IMG/VR virus record: IMGVR_UViG_3300037826_000280
Span: 1-33,722 of that record
Length of the DNA stretch: 33,722 bases
Source of the DNA: a virus
Direction: 5' to 3' (one strand)
Shown: positions 11,837-19,609 of the stretch, in pieces
How positions within the stretch are numbered: the first letter of the stretch is position 1
Layout of the letters: every line of letters begins with the position of its first letter
Notes under the pieces: generated by a model
The model's database searches: none
Seen by the model: only the letters and a program-made list of their open reading frames with translations
What the model was told of the DNA's origin: nothing
Made by a program: the position numbers and the translations under genes

Positions 11837-12658
11837 ATGGGTTTAGAGATATGGGAGGAGGTTCTAGGGGAGCTGAAGCTAGAACTGACTCAATCAGCCT
11901 ACAATACGTGGTTGGCCAATAGTCGGTTGTTGTCCTATGACGACGACGTGCTGGTCGTTGCAGTCTGCAACGAATATGCGGCGGAGTGGCTGGACAGCCG
12001 ATTGCGTGGAACGGTTGAGCGGATCGTGGCGCGCCGGATTGGCGAGGTGCAGCTGTCATTTGTTGTTAACGGTGATGGGGATGGGGACGCGGATGCAGAA
12101 ACAGTTTTGGAAAATGCACCTCCCGATCCCCCCACCCCACCGGTCGCGGTGTTCGCTCCACCGACTTTCGACACGCACGAAGCGGGATGGTTTCCGGTGT
12201 CTGAATATGAGTGTCGATTCTGGGCGCCGTATCTGGGCCGGGTGGCCTGGCGGGTGTGGGAGATCGTCCGGAAGGCGGATCGCCGGCGGGAGAAGACGGC
12301 CTGGACGCCGGCGCGGCGCTGGACGGCGCCGTCCCTGGCGGCTCAGGTGCCCTGTGGCCGGCAGGCGATCACGGGCGTCAACAGGAAGTGCGATCCTGAT
12401 CACTCGGATGCTGTGCTGCAAGACGACGGTGTCTACCGTCGGTACCAGCCTGGCGCGTTTGACCGACTCCAGGAGGCAGAGATCGCAGAGGTCGAGCGAC
12501 GTGGCCAGGGGCCCCACACGACGTACCGTGTGCGAGTTCGGACGAAGCTCCCCCTCCTCAAGCCTCAGCAGGTTCAGGGACTGAAGGCGCGGCTCCAGGT
12601 GGAGCACGATCGGTGGCTTGCCGACCACGGCTTCGATCCGGCTGACTGGGACGTGTAG
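11837..12658 (+). CDS. Replication protein with DnaA domain I at its N-terminus
   Basis: This is a 273-residue protein. Residues 4-75 match the DnaA N-terminal domain: IWEEVLGELKLELTQSAYNTW, then SRLLSYDDDVLVVAVCNEYAAEW, the segment that in DnaA contacts DnaB helicase and other partners. An Asp/Pro linker follows (about 78-105). Residues 110-270 do not contain the AAA+ motor or DnaA domain IV; they hold a basic, winged-helix-like stretch (ARRWTAPSLAAQVPCGRQAI). I infer a phage initiator or helicase loader that uses domain I to recruit DnaB. The iteron-like region directly downstream supports an origin here. The ribosome site before ATG 11837 is weak. Confidence 0.75.
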   Translation: MGLEIWEEVLGELKLELTQSAYNTWLANSRLLSYDDDVLVVAVCNEYAAEWLDSRLRGTVERIVARRIGEVQLSFVVNGDGDGDADAETVLENAPPDPPTPPVAVFAPPTFDTHEAGWFPVSEYECRFWAPYLGRVAWRVWEIVRKADRRREKTAWTPARRWTAPSLAAQVPCGRQAITGVNRKCDPDHSDAVLQDDGVYRRYQPGAFDRLQEAEIAEVERRGQGPHTTYRVRVRTKLPLLKPQQVQGLKARLQVEHDRWLADHGFDPADWDV

Positions 12659-12670
12659 CACAGCCGTTCT

Positions 12671-12871
12671 ATCGATGCGTTTGCATCGGTCTACCGATGC
12701 ATTTGCACACAAGCACGCACACATAGACGCACACAACCCCGCGCTGCGGGGTTTCTTTCACGCCGGTGCGTGCGGTGATCACGCACGCAGAATGCAATCA
12801 TACAACGATGATCCTGCTGGTCGCTGCATCGGGTCACCGGTGCGTAGCATCAATCCATCGATGCAAACGCA
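12671..12871. other. Origin-like repeat region downstream of the DnaA-domain gene
   Basis: A 200-base gap holds three copies of a GATGC-A/G-TTTGCA-type repeat: CGATGCGTTTGCATCGGT (12673-12690), CGATGCATTTGCACAC (12695-12710) and, inverted, CGATGCAAACGCA (12859-12871). It also holds a 7-bp dyad TGCGTGC..GCACGCA around the palindrome GTGATCAC (12767-12789) and a stem GCATCGG/CCGGTGC (12826-12843). AT-richer DNA follows at about 12880-12930. Iterons plus inverted repeats next to an initiator gene are typical of a phage or plasmid origin. No consensus DnaA boxes are seen. Confidence 0.5.
12737..12758 (+). terminator. Intrinsic terminator after the replication gene
   Basis: The stem CCCCGC-GCT-GCGGGG is followed by TTTCTTT. 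It lies 80 bases after the replication gene stop and inside the origin-like region. Confidence 0.75.
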
Positions 12872-12932
12872 CTCACCCAGAGGGACAAGAAAAGATAAGA
12901 AGAACCTTCAAAGAAAGAGTAGGGATATCCCT

Positions 12933-13265
12933 ATGAAAAAGACTAAACGAACCTATGTTTGGATCAACAAACGCTTGTTGTCAAATCGTCTCGCTAGCAC
13001 GAACAAAATATGGCGAATTGTTGACAAACTGGACCGAGGATATAGATGCGGTAAGTATCACAGAGTTGAATTGATGTTGCAGGACTTACGAAATGTGGAC
13101 TTCTCATCGCAGATATACCCGTGGATGAAATATGAAAGTTCGGTGGGCAAAGGCGCATGGGCATTGATGCCCCACACATGGTGTGGACACGGGTTTGCTC
13201 GCGCGTACGGAGATCCACCGTTCATGCAGGTTGTCCCACCTGTGTCGAAGTTCAGCTATAGCTAG
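12933..13265 (+). CDS. Protein of unknown function in an AT-rich island
   Basis: This 110-residue protein starts at ATG 12933 after a weak site; the open frame continues upstream through the repeat region but that part is non-coding in character. It begins MKKTKRTYVWINKRLL, is basic and aromatic, and has two Cys-His clusters (RCGKYH near 45, WCGHG near 88) that might bind metal. Base composition is clearly lower in GC than the neighbouring genes, a sign of separate acquisition. No family is recognised. Confidence 0.5.
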   Translation: MKKTKRTYVWINKRLLSNRLASTNKIWRIVDKLDRGYRCGKYHRVELMLQDLRNVDFSSQIYPWMKYESSVGKGAWALMPHTWCGHGFARAYGDPPFMQVVPPVSKFSYS

Positions 13266-13300
13266 CCGAGACTATACCGATATTGACGAGGAGGAACAAG

Positions 13301-13474
13301 GTGAGTGAGAAAAGCAAGAATGAAGATGGGGTTGTCGTCAATGGGTCATTACCCCATGTCGACGTTCCCGAAATAGCGCCTGTGCAACCGACGGTCTACT
13401 TGAGTGCGGTTTGTACAGTCTGTGGCAGGTCATTTGACTTGCATGGCCGGTGCGGGTGCTCCTCAAATGGGTGA
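13301..13474 (+). CDS. Small zinc-knuckle protein at the end of the early region
   Basis: This 57-residue protein starts at GTG 13301 because GAGGAGG lies about 7 bases upstream. The N-terminal half is charged and flexible. The C-terminus carries CTVCGRSF followed by HGRCGC, a Cys/His set that fits a single zinc knuckle. No family is recognised. It is the last gene before the late control region. Confidence 0.55.
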   Translation: MSEKSKNEDGVVVNGSLPHVDVPEIAPVQPTVYLSAVCTVCGRSFDLHGRCGCSSNG

Positions 13475-13511
13475 GAGGATGTTCTGCTCCAGGTTCGCGC
13501 TGAATGGTATC

Positions 13512-13527
13512 GCTAACGCCGATTATC
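13512..13527. promoter_or_regulatory. Dispersed palindrome, site 5, upstream of the late promoter
   Basis: GCTAACGCCGATTATC, followed by AGGACGG, ends 23 bases before the -35 box of the consensus promoter at 13551. That is a position suited to activation or repression of late transcription. Confidence 0.7.
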
Positions 13528-13550
13528 AGGACGGTTGTGAGTCCTCCGAT

Positions 13551-13578
13551 TTGACATCTCCCGTTGGCCCCATATAAT
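13551..13578 (+). promoter_or_regulatory. Consensus sigma70 promoter (candidate late promoter)
   Basis: TTGACA (13551-13556) and TATAAT (13573-13578) both match the consensus fully, with a 16-base spacer. The predicted start near 13585 would give a leader of only about 70 bases before the strong terminator at 13617-13657. It is the best promoter sequence seen in the window and the natural driver of the 20-kb late operon. Confidence 0.88.
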
Positions 13579-13616
13579 GTAAGCACAATCGAACATTCGC
13601 CCTGGTAGCATATACA

Positions 13617-13657
13617 TGGCGCACCTCCCCTCAGGGGAGGTGCGCCATTTTGTGTTT
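13617..13657 (+). terminator. Strong intrinsic terminator between late promoter and late genes
   Basis: A perfect 14-bp stem TGGCGCACCTCCCC / GGGGAGGTGCGCCA with loop TCA is followed by TTTTGTGTTT. It lies only 39 bases after the promoter's -10 box and 18 bases before the first late gene. Late transcription must therefore read through it. Confidence 0.92.
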
Positions 13658-13674
13658 CCTAAAGGAGGCTTGCG

Positions 13675-14010
13675 GTGGACGCTGTTATGGACGTCTTGCA
13701 GTGGGTGCTGGAGCACATCGAGGAGATCGCGCTGTTGGGCGCGTTGGTCGTCACGATCATCGACGGTGGGCTGAAGAAGGCGCGAGCTGTCGCCGTCTCG
13801 TTGATGCTGGAAGCGGAGAAGGTCGCCCAGCACGAGGTGGAGCTCAGTGGGCCTGAGAAGATGCAGCGGGTGTTGTCCGACCTGGTCGACCGGCTTCCCG
13901 TGAACGTCAAGGCGGTTCTGAAGGCGCTGGCCACCCTGCGAGGCCAGTCGCTTGAGGAGACGATTGCCGACCTGGCCCAGCGTTGGTACGATGCTGCTGT
14001 CAATGCCTGA
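13675..14010 (+). CDS. Holin-like membrane protein
   Basis: This 111-residue protein starts at GTG 13675, 7 bases after AAAGGAGG. There is one N-terminal transmembrane segment (about residues 15-30, EEIALLGALVVTIIDGG), followed by a helical cytoplasmic part (LMLEAEKVAQHEVELSGPEK, KMQRVLSDLVDRLP). One N-terminal helix followed by an AEK..SGPEK segment resembles phage holins of the LLH type. It is first in the late operon and precedes a second small membrane protein and the endolysin, a normal holin position. Confidence 0.6.
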   Translation: MDAVMDVLQWVLEHIEEIALLGALVVTIIDGGLKKARAVAVSLMLEAEKVAQHEVELSGPEKMQRVLSDLVDRLPVNVKAVLKALATLRGQSLEETIADLAQRWYDAAVNA

Positions 14011-14017
14011 TCCAGGT

Positions 14018-14230
14018 ATGGCCAACATCATCGAACTGATTGCGAGTGCCGGCGGAACGTTGGGGCTCGCCGTCTTTGCCATTTGGATGCTCAATAAGAC
14101 CTGGGAACTGCGCATCGAGGAGGTCAAGCGATACGCAGACTCGTTGCGAGATATGAACTGCCAAATGCGGGAGGTCATAGAGCGAAACACTGAGGCTTGG
14201 ATGAGGATGTTGGAGCGGGTCGATGGCTGA
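14018..14230 (+). CDS. Second small membrane protein, BhlA/UviB-like holin candidate
   Basis: With the ATG at 14018 this is a 70-residue protein; an ATG at 14003 would add five residues and neither start has a clear ribosome site. One transmembrane helix (about residues 5-24, SAGGTLGLAVFAIWML) is followed by a charged amphipathic helix (RIEEVKRYADSLRDMN, REVIERNTEAW). The size and layout match BhlA/UviB-type holins. It overlaps the amidase gene by 8 bases. Confidence 0.55.
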   Translation: MANIIELIASAGGTLGLAVFAIWMLNKTWELRIEEVKRYADSLRDMNCQMREVIERNTEAWMRMLERVDG

Positions 14231-14864
14231 TCAGGATCTGATCACGGTCGCCGGCATCACGGCGCGAGCATTGCGAGAGCTGGCTGCGACGTTGGAGAAT
14301 GAGATCGCCGCGGTCGACGACGAGCAGCAGCCCTTCATCGTCGACCTGGTTGGCCAGCTTCCCACGAATCGATCCCCGGATCATCCCTACCTGGTGCAGC
14401 GCGGATGGTCCTGGTGGCGCCTCCGGAAGTCGGAGGAAGTCACCGGGATCACTATCCATCACACGTTGAGCCACTCGCCCGAGGCCACGGCCGCGTATTG
14501 CTCGCGGCCGGTGAGCCAGGGTGGGAAGGGTTACCCCTCTATTCAGTACAATTACTGGGTTTCCGCCGGCGATGAGTGCACGATCTACAAGTGTGCTCCT
14601 GTCTCCTGGGCTCTCTGGCACGATCATACCGGTGCCAATCCGACGACAATCAGCATCGGTATGGCCGGCCACCTCCACACTCATAAGCCGCCGGCGGAGC
14701 AGATCGACGCCACGGCACGGTTGGTGCGGTGGCTGATGGATAGCCTGGGTTTGGAAGAGGACCAGGTTCAGGGGCATACAGACCGGTACGCCGGCACGAT
14801 TTGCCCAGGATGGTATCGGGCGCGTTGGAAGGGCGATTTCTTTGAGGCGCTACGGGGGACGTAG
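14223..14864 (+). CDS. N-acetylmuramoyl-L-alanine amidase (endolysin)
   Basis: This 213-residue protein starts at ATG 14223. The Amidase_2/PGRP fold covers about residues 70-205. The zinc-ligand His pair is in GITIHHTLS (near 77-80), the substrate-groove part includes QYNYWVSAGDE, and the second His and the Cys ligand are in GHTDRYAGTICPGW. It cleaves the amide bond between MurNAc and L-Ala in peptidoglycan to release virions. There is no signal peptide, so it depends on the holin-like proteins encoded just upstream. The N-terminal 60 residues are a helical extension of unknown role. Confidence 0.9.
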   Translation: MADQDLITVAGITARALRELAATLENEIAAVDDEQQPFIVDLVGQLPTNRSPDHPYLVQRGWSWWRLRKSEEVTGITIHHTLSHSPEATAAYCSRPVSQGGKGYPSIQYNYWVSAGDECTIYKCAPVSWALWHDHTGANPTTISIGMAGHLHTHKPPAEQIDATARLVRWLMDSLGLEEDQVQGHTDRYAGTICPGWYRARWKGDFFEALRGT

Positions 14865-15436
14865 TGAGCAGTCAGCCGACCCTTCTGGATGACCCCGTTG
14901 TTATGCCGGCACAATCTCACGGCACGACGACGGTTGACGCGCTCGAAGAATGGTTCGACGAGACGGCCTCCCCCTCCTGGAAGGAGGGCTACGACTTTTT
15001 GAAGAGTCGTGGGGTACGGCACCGGTATGCAGCATTGGCCGTATGGCTTTCCCTCTCCACTGATGATCGGGGGGATATCCAGACACGGGAAGACTTCGCC
15101 CGTTTGATGGGGGTCTCGCGATCGACGACCTACGATTGGGAGAAGAAGCATCCGGTTAGAGAGTGGGCCCAAGCCCTCCAGGTGATGCGTCTTCGAGGCG
15201 CACGTCTGGCGGAGGTCGACGAGCGGACCTATCGAGCGGCGATCTCTGCAAACGGCAGTGCGACAGATCGGAAGTTGTATTACCAGAGGGCGGGTGTTTG
15301 GGAGGATCGCGTCGGCGTGCGGCCGGTGGATCCCGATGACGGGCCGGCTGCATATGAGGACGTGACGGATGAGGAGGCAGAGGCAATCCGACGCGCGTTG
15401 GCGGAAGAAGCTGCGGGCGGTAGCCAGGCGGGATAG
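14864..15436 (+). CDS. Terminase small subunit
   Basis: This 190-residue protein starts at GTG 14864, overlapping the amidase stop by one base. The centre holds a helix-turn-helix (about residues 78-105, TREDFARLMGVSRSTTYDWE) of the kind that recognises the packaging site. A second helical block (GARLAEVDERTYRAAISANG) precedes SATDRKLYYQRAGVWEDR, which resembles the oligomerisation helices of TerS. The acidic C-terminus overlaps the large subunit gene by 68 bases. Position directly before TerL supports the call. Confidence 0.85.
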   Translation: MSSQPTLLDDPVVMPAQSHGTTTVDALEEWFDETASPSWKEGYDFLKSRGVRHRYAALAVWLSLSTDDRGDIQTREDFARLMGVSRSTTYDWEKKHPVREWAQALQVMRLRGARLAEVDERTYRAAISANGSATDRKLYYQRAGVWEDRVGVRPVDPDDGPAAYEDVTDEEAEAIRRALAEEAAGGSQAG

Positions 15437-16985
15437 CGCCGTCTTCGCCAGGGTGTGGCGGGAGGGGATTGTCCCCGGGCCACATCAGTACGAAATGGCG
15501 AAGAGGGTAGACGATAGCACGTTACAATACCAGGCCGACTTCTGGCCGCGAGATCACGGCAAGAGCGAGATCTTTTGTCTCGCTTATCCGCTACGTTTGA
15601 TCTGCGAAGATCCGAACATCCGGATCTTGATTGTGCGGAAGACTGCAACGGAAGCGGAGAAGACCGTCTCCGTCATCAAAACGGAGCTCGAGCGCAACGA
15701 GGAGCTGAAAGCGTATTACGCTCCGCACTGGGAAGAGACAGTTGGTCATCGTGATATCTCCAATGCCACGGGGACAGTCGAGCGGGAGGGACGCCGGGAG
15801 GGCGCCTGGCAACGCCGGCGGATCTACGTCAAGCGGACCAGGCGCGGGACGGACCCAACGCTCGAGGCGGTTGGCGTTGGCGGGGCGATCACGGGCGGCC
15901 ATTATGACGTGATCATCTTGGATGATGTAGAAGACGACGAGAATACCAAGACAGAGGCGCGCTTGAGGTCGCTTCTGGAGTGGTTGATGGGCACCATTAT
16001 GCAGCTCAGGGAGCCCCATACAAAGATCGCGATTGTGGGGACGCTGAAGACTGCACAACCGGACATTTACAATTTCGTTCTCAATAACCCAATGTGGTCG
16101 TGTAGGGTCGAGTCGGCGATCAAGCGGCCTCGTCTCGATAATATACATTATGACGTCATCCACAACGACGAGGGCCGAGTGGTCGACGTGGTCGTCCACA
16201 ACGAGGAAGAGATCGAGGTCCTCTGGCCGGCTAAGTGGCCGATTAAGGCCCTGTTGCTGGATATGCTGGCCAGCATCCGGAGCATATGGATCAGGGAGAA
16301 GCTGAACGATCTCCGAGCGCTGGCAGGGTCGATCTTCAAGCGGACGTGGTTTTCTTACAAGCCGCGTGAGGAGCTCCCCCGCGTCTTCGATCAGATCGTA
16401 CAGGCATGGGACACAGCCTTCGAAGACACGGATGCGGCAGACTGGAGCGTATGCGTTACGGTTGGCCTGGCGGCCGGCAAGGCCAACATCCTCGACGTCT
16501 TTCGGGACAAGCTGGAATTCTGGGCCCTTCCGCAGGCGATCAAGCGGCAGTATACCAAGTGGCGCCCGGAGGTGGTCCTGGTCGAGAAGAAGGCCAGCGG
16601 CCGGTCTGCGATCCAGGTCCTGCAGAAAGAGACGACACTTCCGATCGTTGCCGTGAAGCCGGATGGGAAAGACAAGGCGGCTAAGGCGCGATCGATCACG
16701 CCGTTCTATGAGAGCGGCCGGGTGGTCCACGTGGCCGGGGCGTCGTGGCTCGACGTCTTTGAAGACGAGCTCACGATGTTTCCGAAGGGAGCCCACGACG
16801 ACCAGGTCGATGCGTTGGTGTACGCGCTCCTCCGATTGTTCCTGGAGGAGATCCAGCAAATGAGCTCAGCACAGATCGACTGGTACGCCCAGACGGGCGC
16901 TCAGGTCGAATCGGCGGCGCCGGCGAGGACTGAGGACGAAATCGAGCGGTTACTAGAAGAGGCGGCGGTAATCAATGAGCGTTGA
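15369..16985 (+). CDS. terL: Terminase large subunit (packaging ATPase-nuclease)
   Basis: This 538-residue protein starts at ATG 15369. The ATPase domain has a Walker-A-like loop PRDHGKSE (near 60), a Walker B DVIILDDVEDDEN (near 180) and a coupling motif IAIVGTLK. The RNase H-like nuclease domain has its acids in QAWDTAFED (near 347), VLVEKKASG (near 400) and GAHDDQVDALVYAL (near 478). All expected acids are present. It pumps DNA into the prohead through the portal encoded by the next gene. Confidence 0.95.
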   Translation: MRRQRQSDARWRKKLRAVARRDSAVFARVWREGIVPGPHQYEMAKRVDDSTLQYQADFWPRDHGKSEIFCLAYPLRLICEDPNIRILIVRKTATEAEKTVSVIKTELERNEELKAYYAPHWEETVGHRDISNATGTVEREGRREGAWQRRRIYVKRTRRGTDPTLEAVGVGGAITGGHYDVIILDDVEDDENTKTEARLRSLLEWLMGTIMQLREPHTKIAIVGTLKTAQPDIYNFVLNNPMWSCRVESAIKRPRLDNIHYDVIHNDEGRVVDVVVHNEEEIEVLWPAKWPIKALLLDMLASIRSIWIREKLNDLRALAGSIFKRTWFSYKPREELPRVFDQIVQAWDTAFEDTDAADWSVCVTVGLAAGKANILDVFRDKLEFWALPQAIKRQYTKWRPEVVLVEKKASGRSAIQVLQKETTLPIVAVKPDGKDKAAKARSITPFYESGRVVHVAGASWLDVFEDELTMFPKGAHDDQVDALVYALLRLFLEEIQQMSSAQIDWYAQTGAQVESAAPARTEDEIERLLEEAAVINER

Positions 16986-18204
16986 AAGCATCTTTGATAG
17001 GGAGGAATTCAAACCGCTCCGTAGCCGGTGGAATAGCCGGCTGAAGGAGCTGGCGCGCCGGGCGTCGTATTACGATGGCTCGGTCTACAAGCATATCCCA
17101 GAGCTGTTGGGGTGGTTTGGACCTCGGTTCTATCAGAAGATCCGGCCGCTGTATCTCCCCCTGGCCAGGGCAGTCGACGTCGACGCGGGAATCATTCCCG
17201 CGGGTTGGACCTTTTCGGATGACGCACCAGAGGTCTGGGCGCCGGCTCGGAAAGCGGTGTTCGATTGGTCGAGTTGGAAGACAGACGGGGTTCTGTTAGT
17301 TCATTACGGTGCCCAGTACGGCGTTGTGGGTCTCAAGGTCGCCGACGTGCGGCTCGAGAAGCGGATTGTGATCAGCGCATTGGATCCCCAGACCTTTATG
17401 CTGGTTGGAGCTGGTGAGACGCCAGATATGGCACTGGTGATCGAGAAGCGGACCGACGCGGCCGGGAATCCGTTCCAGTATGCGGAGGTTGTGACTCCGG
17501 ACTTGATCCGAACCTTCAAGAACGGCGTGCCAATGGGGTTCGACGGTCGCGAAGCTGAGTACCAGAACGATCTGGGATTCGTTCCCTTCGTCGAGACCGT
17601 CCACATTGAGAACGGCAAGCCCCTCGGGGAGTGCACCTTTCAAAAGGCCATTCCGTTGCTCGATGAAGTCAACGGCCTCGCCTCGCGGTTGGCCGACATT
17701 GTCAACAGGCACGCTGAGCCACAATGGGCTGTCTTTGGCTCAGAGAGCTCCGATTTGGTCAAGAGCGGCGACAACGTCTGGTTCTTCCCTGGGGAAGGAT
17801 CGGATGCTCGGCCGCTCGTCGCTGACATTGACGTGCCAGGCGTTCTGGAGTTTGTGCGGGAGATCCGCGACCAGGTGCACGGCGCGCTTCCGGAACTCTC
17901 ATTTGACGAGCTACGGAAGAAGGATCAGATCGCCACAGCGACGCTGGAGCTGCAATTGATGGAGCTCGTGCTCAAGGTGCATCGGACCCGACCAAACTAT
18001 GACGAGGCCTTGGCACAGGCCCTCCGTTTGGCCGGCCGGGCGGCGCGCTCGATGGGGATCCCCGAGGTCGCGGTGCTGGATGATCCGGCATTGGCCTTCG
18101 ATGAGCAGCGGCCGGTGATACCTCTCGATCCTGAGACCCGGATGCGGCTGGAGTTGATGGAGCTAGAGCTGCAGATGCAACGGGCAATGGTTGAAGGCTC
18201 TTAA
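16975..18204 (+). CDS. Portal protein
   Basis: This 409-residue protein starts at ATG 16975, overlapping TerL by 11 bases. The sequence follows SPP1 gp6-like portals: an N-terminal helical part with a conserved ARAVDVDAGIIPAGW, a beta-rich middle (VVISALDPQTFMLV, DLGFVPFVET), then LLDEVNGLASRLADI and the long crown/stem helices in the C-terminal third. It is somewhat shorter than SPP1 portal (about 500 residues). It forms the dodecameric ring through which DNA enters and leaves. Confidence 0.9.
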   Translation: MSVESIFDREEFKPLRSRWNSRLKELARRASYYDGSVYKHIPELLGWFGPRFYQKIRPLYLPLARAVDVDAGIIPAGWTFSDDAPEVWAPARKAVFDWSSWKTDGVLLVHYGAQYGVVGLKVADVRLEKRIVISALDPQTFMLVGAGETPDMALVIEKRTDAAGNPFQYAEVVTPDLIRTFKNGVPMGFDGREAEYQNDLGFVPFVETVHIENGKPLGECTFQKAIPLLDEVNGLASRLADIVNRHAEPQWAVFGSESSDLVKSGDNVWFFPGEGSDARPLVADIDVPGVLEFVREIRDQVHGALPELSFDELRKKDQIATATLELQLMELVLKVHRTRPNYDEALAQALRLAGRAARSMGIPEVAVLDDPALAFDEQRPVIPLDPETRMRLELMELELQMQRAMVEGS

Positions 18205-18214
18205 CATCCGTATC

Positions 18215-18230
18215 GATAAGGGCGATTATG
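18215..18230. promoter_or_regulatory. Dispersed palindrome, site 6
   Basis: GATAAGGGCGATTATG with left flank CCGTATC lies between portal and Mu-F genes. Its last three bases are the ATG of the Mu-F-like gene. Confidence 0.65.
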
Positions 18231-19238
18231 CCGACAAATCCGCGTGACCAGATCCTGCGGTTGGCCACCAGGAACAAGCGGTTCCTGGACCGGCTCGATC
18301 TGCAGATGACGCGAGAGGTCAACAAGGCCTATGGCGCGGCCAGGCGGGAGCTTGTCGGCTTGATTCGGGAGCGGCGCGCGGCGCTGCTGCAGGGGACATT
18401 TCGGGGCGAGCGGTCGACACGAGAGCGTGAGCTCGCCCGTGACGTCACACTTTTACAACAGATCGAGGGGCGTCTAGCGACCCTCACTGAAGAGACGGGT
18501 GGGATCATTCAGACGAGCTGGGATGAATCGATCTCCTACGCCAACGAGTTGAGTGAGGAGGAGATCGCCGCGGTCCTCGAGGGCCTCGACGCCGATCAGG
18601 TTGTGGGGTTGCCGGGGATTGGGGATCTGCGGTTCAGCACCTCGATGATCGACTTCTCCGCGGTGGAGATCGGCCTCGAGGAGTCGCTGGCAGCGATCCA
18701 GCAGAGCCAGGCCCAGACGGCGCGGGTCCTGCGGACGGAGCTCAGGACCGGGCTGTTACGCGGTGAGTCGTTCGACGATCTAGTCAAGCGACTGATGGCG
18801 GCGAACGGAAGCGTATTCTCGAGAGGGAGGCTCTCAGCGCTGCTTGGGGCCCGCCGCAACGTGATCTATGCCAACAACGGTAGCCGTCAAGCCTGGTATG
18901 AGTACTGGGGTCAGGAGATCCCCGGCCTCGAGAAACAGGCCGTCGCGGCGATCGACCAAGATACGACGAACTGCTGTTTACGGGTTCACGGACAGATCCA
19001 ACCGTTGGGTGATCCCTATGAGCTGAAGGGTACGCCGCGGTTCGCGCCGAAGATTGCATTCCCTCCGTTTCACTGGAACTGCAGGACGTCGTCGACGGCT
19101 TACCATCGAGATTTCGAGCGGGGAGCCCAGGTCACGACGACCGATATGCGAAGGGCCGCCCGGGCGGAGATCCGGGCCCGGCGAGACGGAAGCCGGGAAG
19201 AGATTCACCCAGCGCACGCAACGAGTGGGAGAGGATAG
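18228..19238 (+). CDS. Mu-F-like minor head protein (SPP1 gp7 type)
   Basis: This 336-residue protein starts at ATG 18228. The N-terminal 200 residues are mostly helical. The C-terminal third is the Mu-F domain: an RNVIYANNGSRQAWYEYWG segment, then DTTNCCLRVHGQ and FPPFHWNCRTS, with the Cys and His that mark the fold. In SPP1 and Mu the equivalent protein is a minor capsid component bound to the portal and involved in DNA ejection and head assembly. No normal Shine-Dalgarno is seen; palindrome site 6 occupies the space before the start. Confidence 0.88.
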   Translation: MPTNPRDQILRLATRNKRFLDRLDLQMTREVNKAYGAARRELVGLIRERRAALLQGTFRGERSTRERELARDVTLLQQIEGRLATLTEETGGIIQTSWDESISYANELSEEEIAAVLEGLDADQVVGLPGIGDLRFSTSMIDFSAVEIGLEESLAAIQQSQAQTARVLRTELRTGLLRGESFDDLVKRLMAANGSVFSRGRLSALLGARRNVIYANNGSRQAWYEYWGQEIPGLEKQAVAAIDQDTTNCCLRVHGQIQPLGDPYELKGTPRFAPKIAFPPFHWNCRTSSTAYHRDFERGAQVTTTDMRRAARAEIRARRDGSREEIHPAHATSGRG

Positions 19239-19558
19239 TGGATCCTATCAAGGTTGATGTTTATCTGTTGGACCACGTCAAGGTCGGAGCGTTACGCTTC
19301 GGATGCAGCGAGATTGACGATTTGCGAGACGGTGATCAGAAACTCAACGGGTGGATCAAGTGCAATGATCTTCAGGTCCTGGTTGATCGGGATCTAGCTG
19401 ATGACGTCAAGGTCGTCACCGTATGGCACGAGATCCTTCACGGGCTGATCGAGCAAGCCGGATTCGACGATCACGACGAGCGGTTGATCACCGCACTGTC
19501 GTTTGGGCTTCATCAGGTACTAAAGGACAATCCCGACTTGGTCGGGTTGTATCGCTAA
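19238..19558 (+). CDS. HEXXH putative metalloprotease in the head cluster
   Basis: This 106-residue protein starts at GTG 19238, overlapping the Mu-F stop by one base, with GAGAGGA upstream. The motif VWHEILHGLIEQ (near residues 66-77) is a HEXXH zinc-protease helix. A second acidic/histidine stretch, DDHDERLITAL, follows about 10 residues later and can supply the third ligand. It resembles minimal ImmA/IrrE-like peptidases. It sits between the Mu-F and scaffold genes, where many phages encode the prohead protease, so a role in scaffold or capsid processing is possible. That would be an unusual fold for the job. Confidence 0.75.
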   Translation: MDPIKVDVYLLDHVKVGALRFGCSEIDDLRDGDQKLNGWIKCNDLQVLVDRDLADDVKVVTVWHEILHGLIEQAGFDDHDERLITALSFGLHQVLKDNPDLVGLYR

Positions 19559-19569
19559 CGTGGATTATG
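19554..19569. promoter_or_regulatory. Dispersed palindrome, site 7
   Basis: GCTAACGTGGATTATG overlaps the TAA stop of the HEXXH gene and precedes the first copy of the 25-bp repeat by 5 bases. Confidence 0.6.
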
Positions 19570-19574
19570 CCTTC

Positions 19575-19599
19575 CGTGGCGTAGCACGTAAAAAACGAA
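19575..19599 (+). repeat. 25-bp direct repeat, copy 1 (before scaffold gene)
   Basis: An exact 25-bp sequence, beginning CGTGGCGTAGCACG and ending with TAAAAAACGAA, lies 10 bases before the scaffold ATG. The first 14 bases form a small hairpin CGTG-GCGTAG-CACG followed by the A-run. The second copy is 574 bp downstream, before the capsid gene. Confidence 0.8.
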
Positions 19600-19609
19600 G
19601 GAGGTTGTA

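Noticed and set aside
15591-16859. Minus-strand ORF of 422 codons opposite the terminase gene
   Set aside because: It is a shadow of terL in GC-rich DNA; the plus-strand frame carries all terminase motifs.
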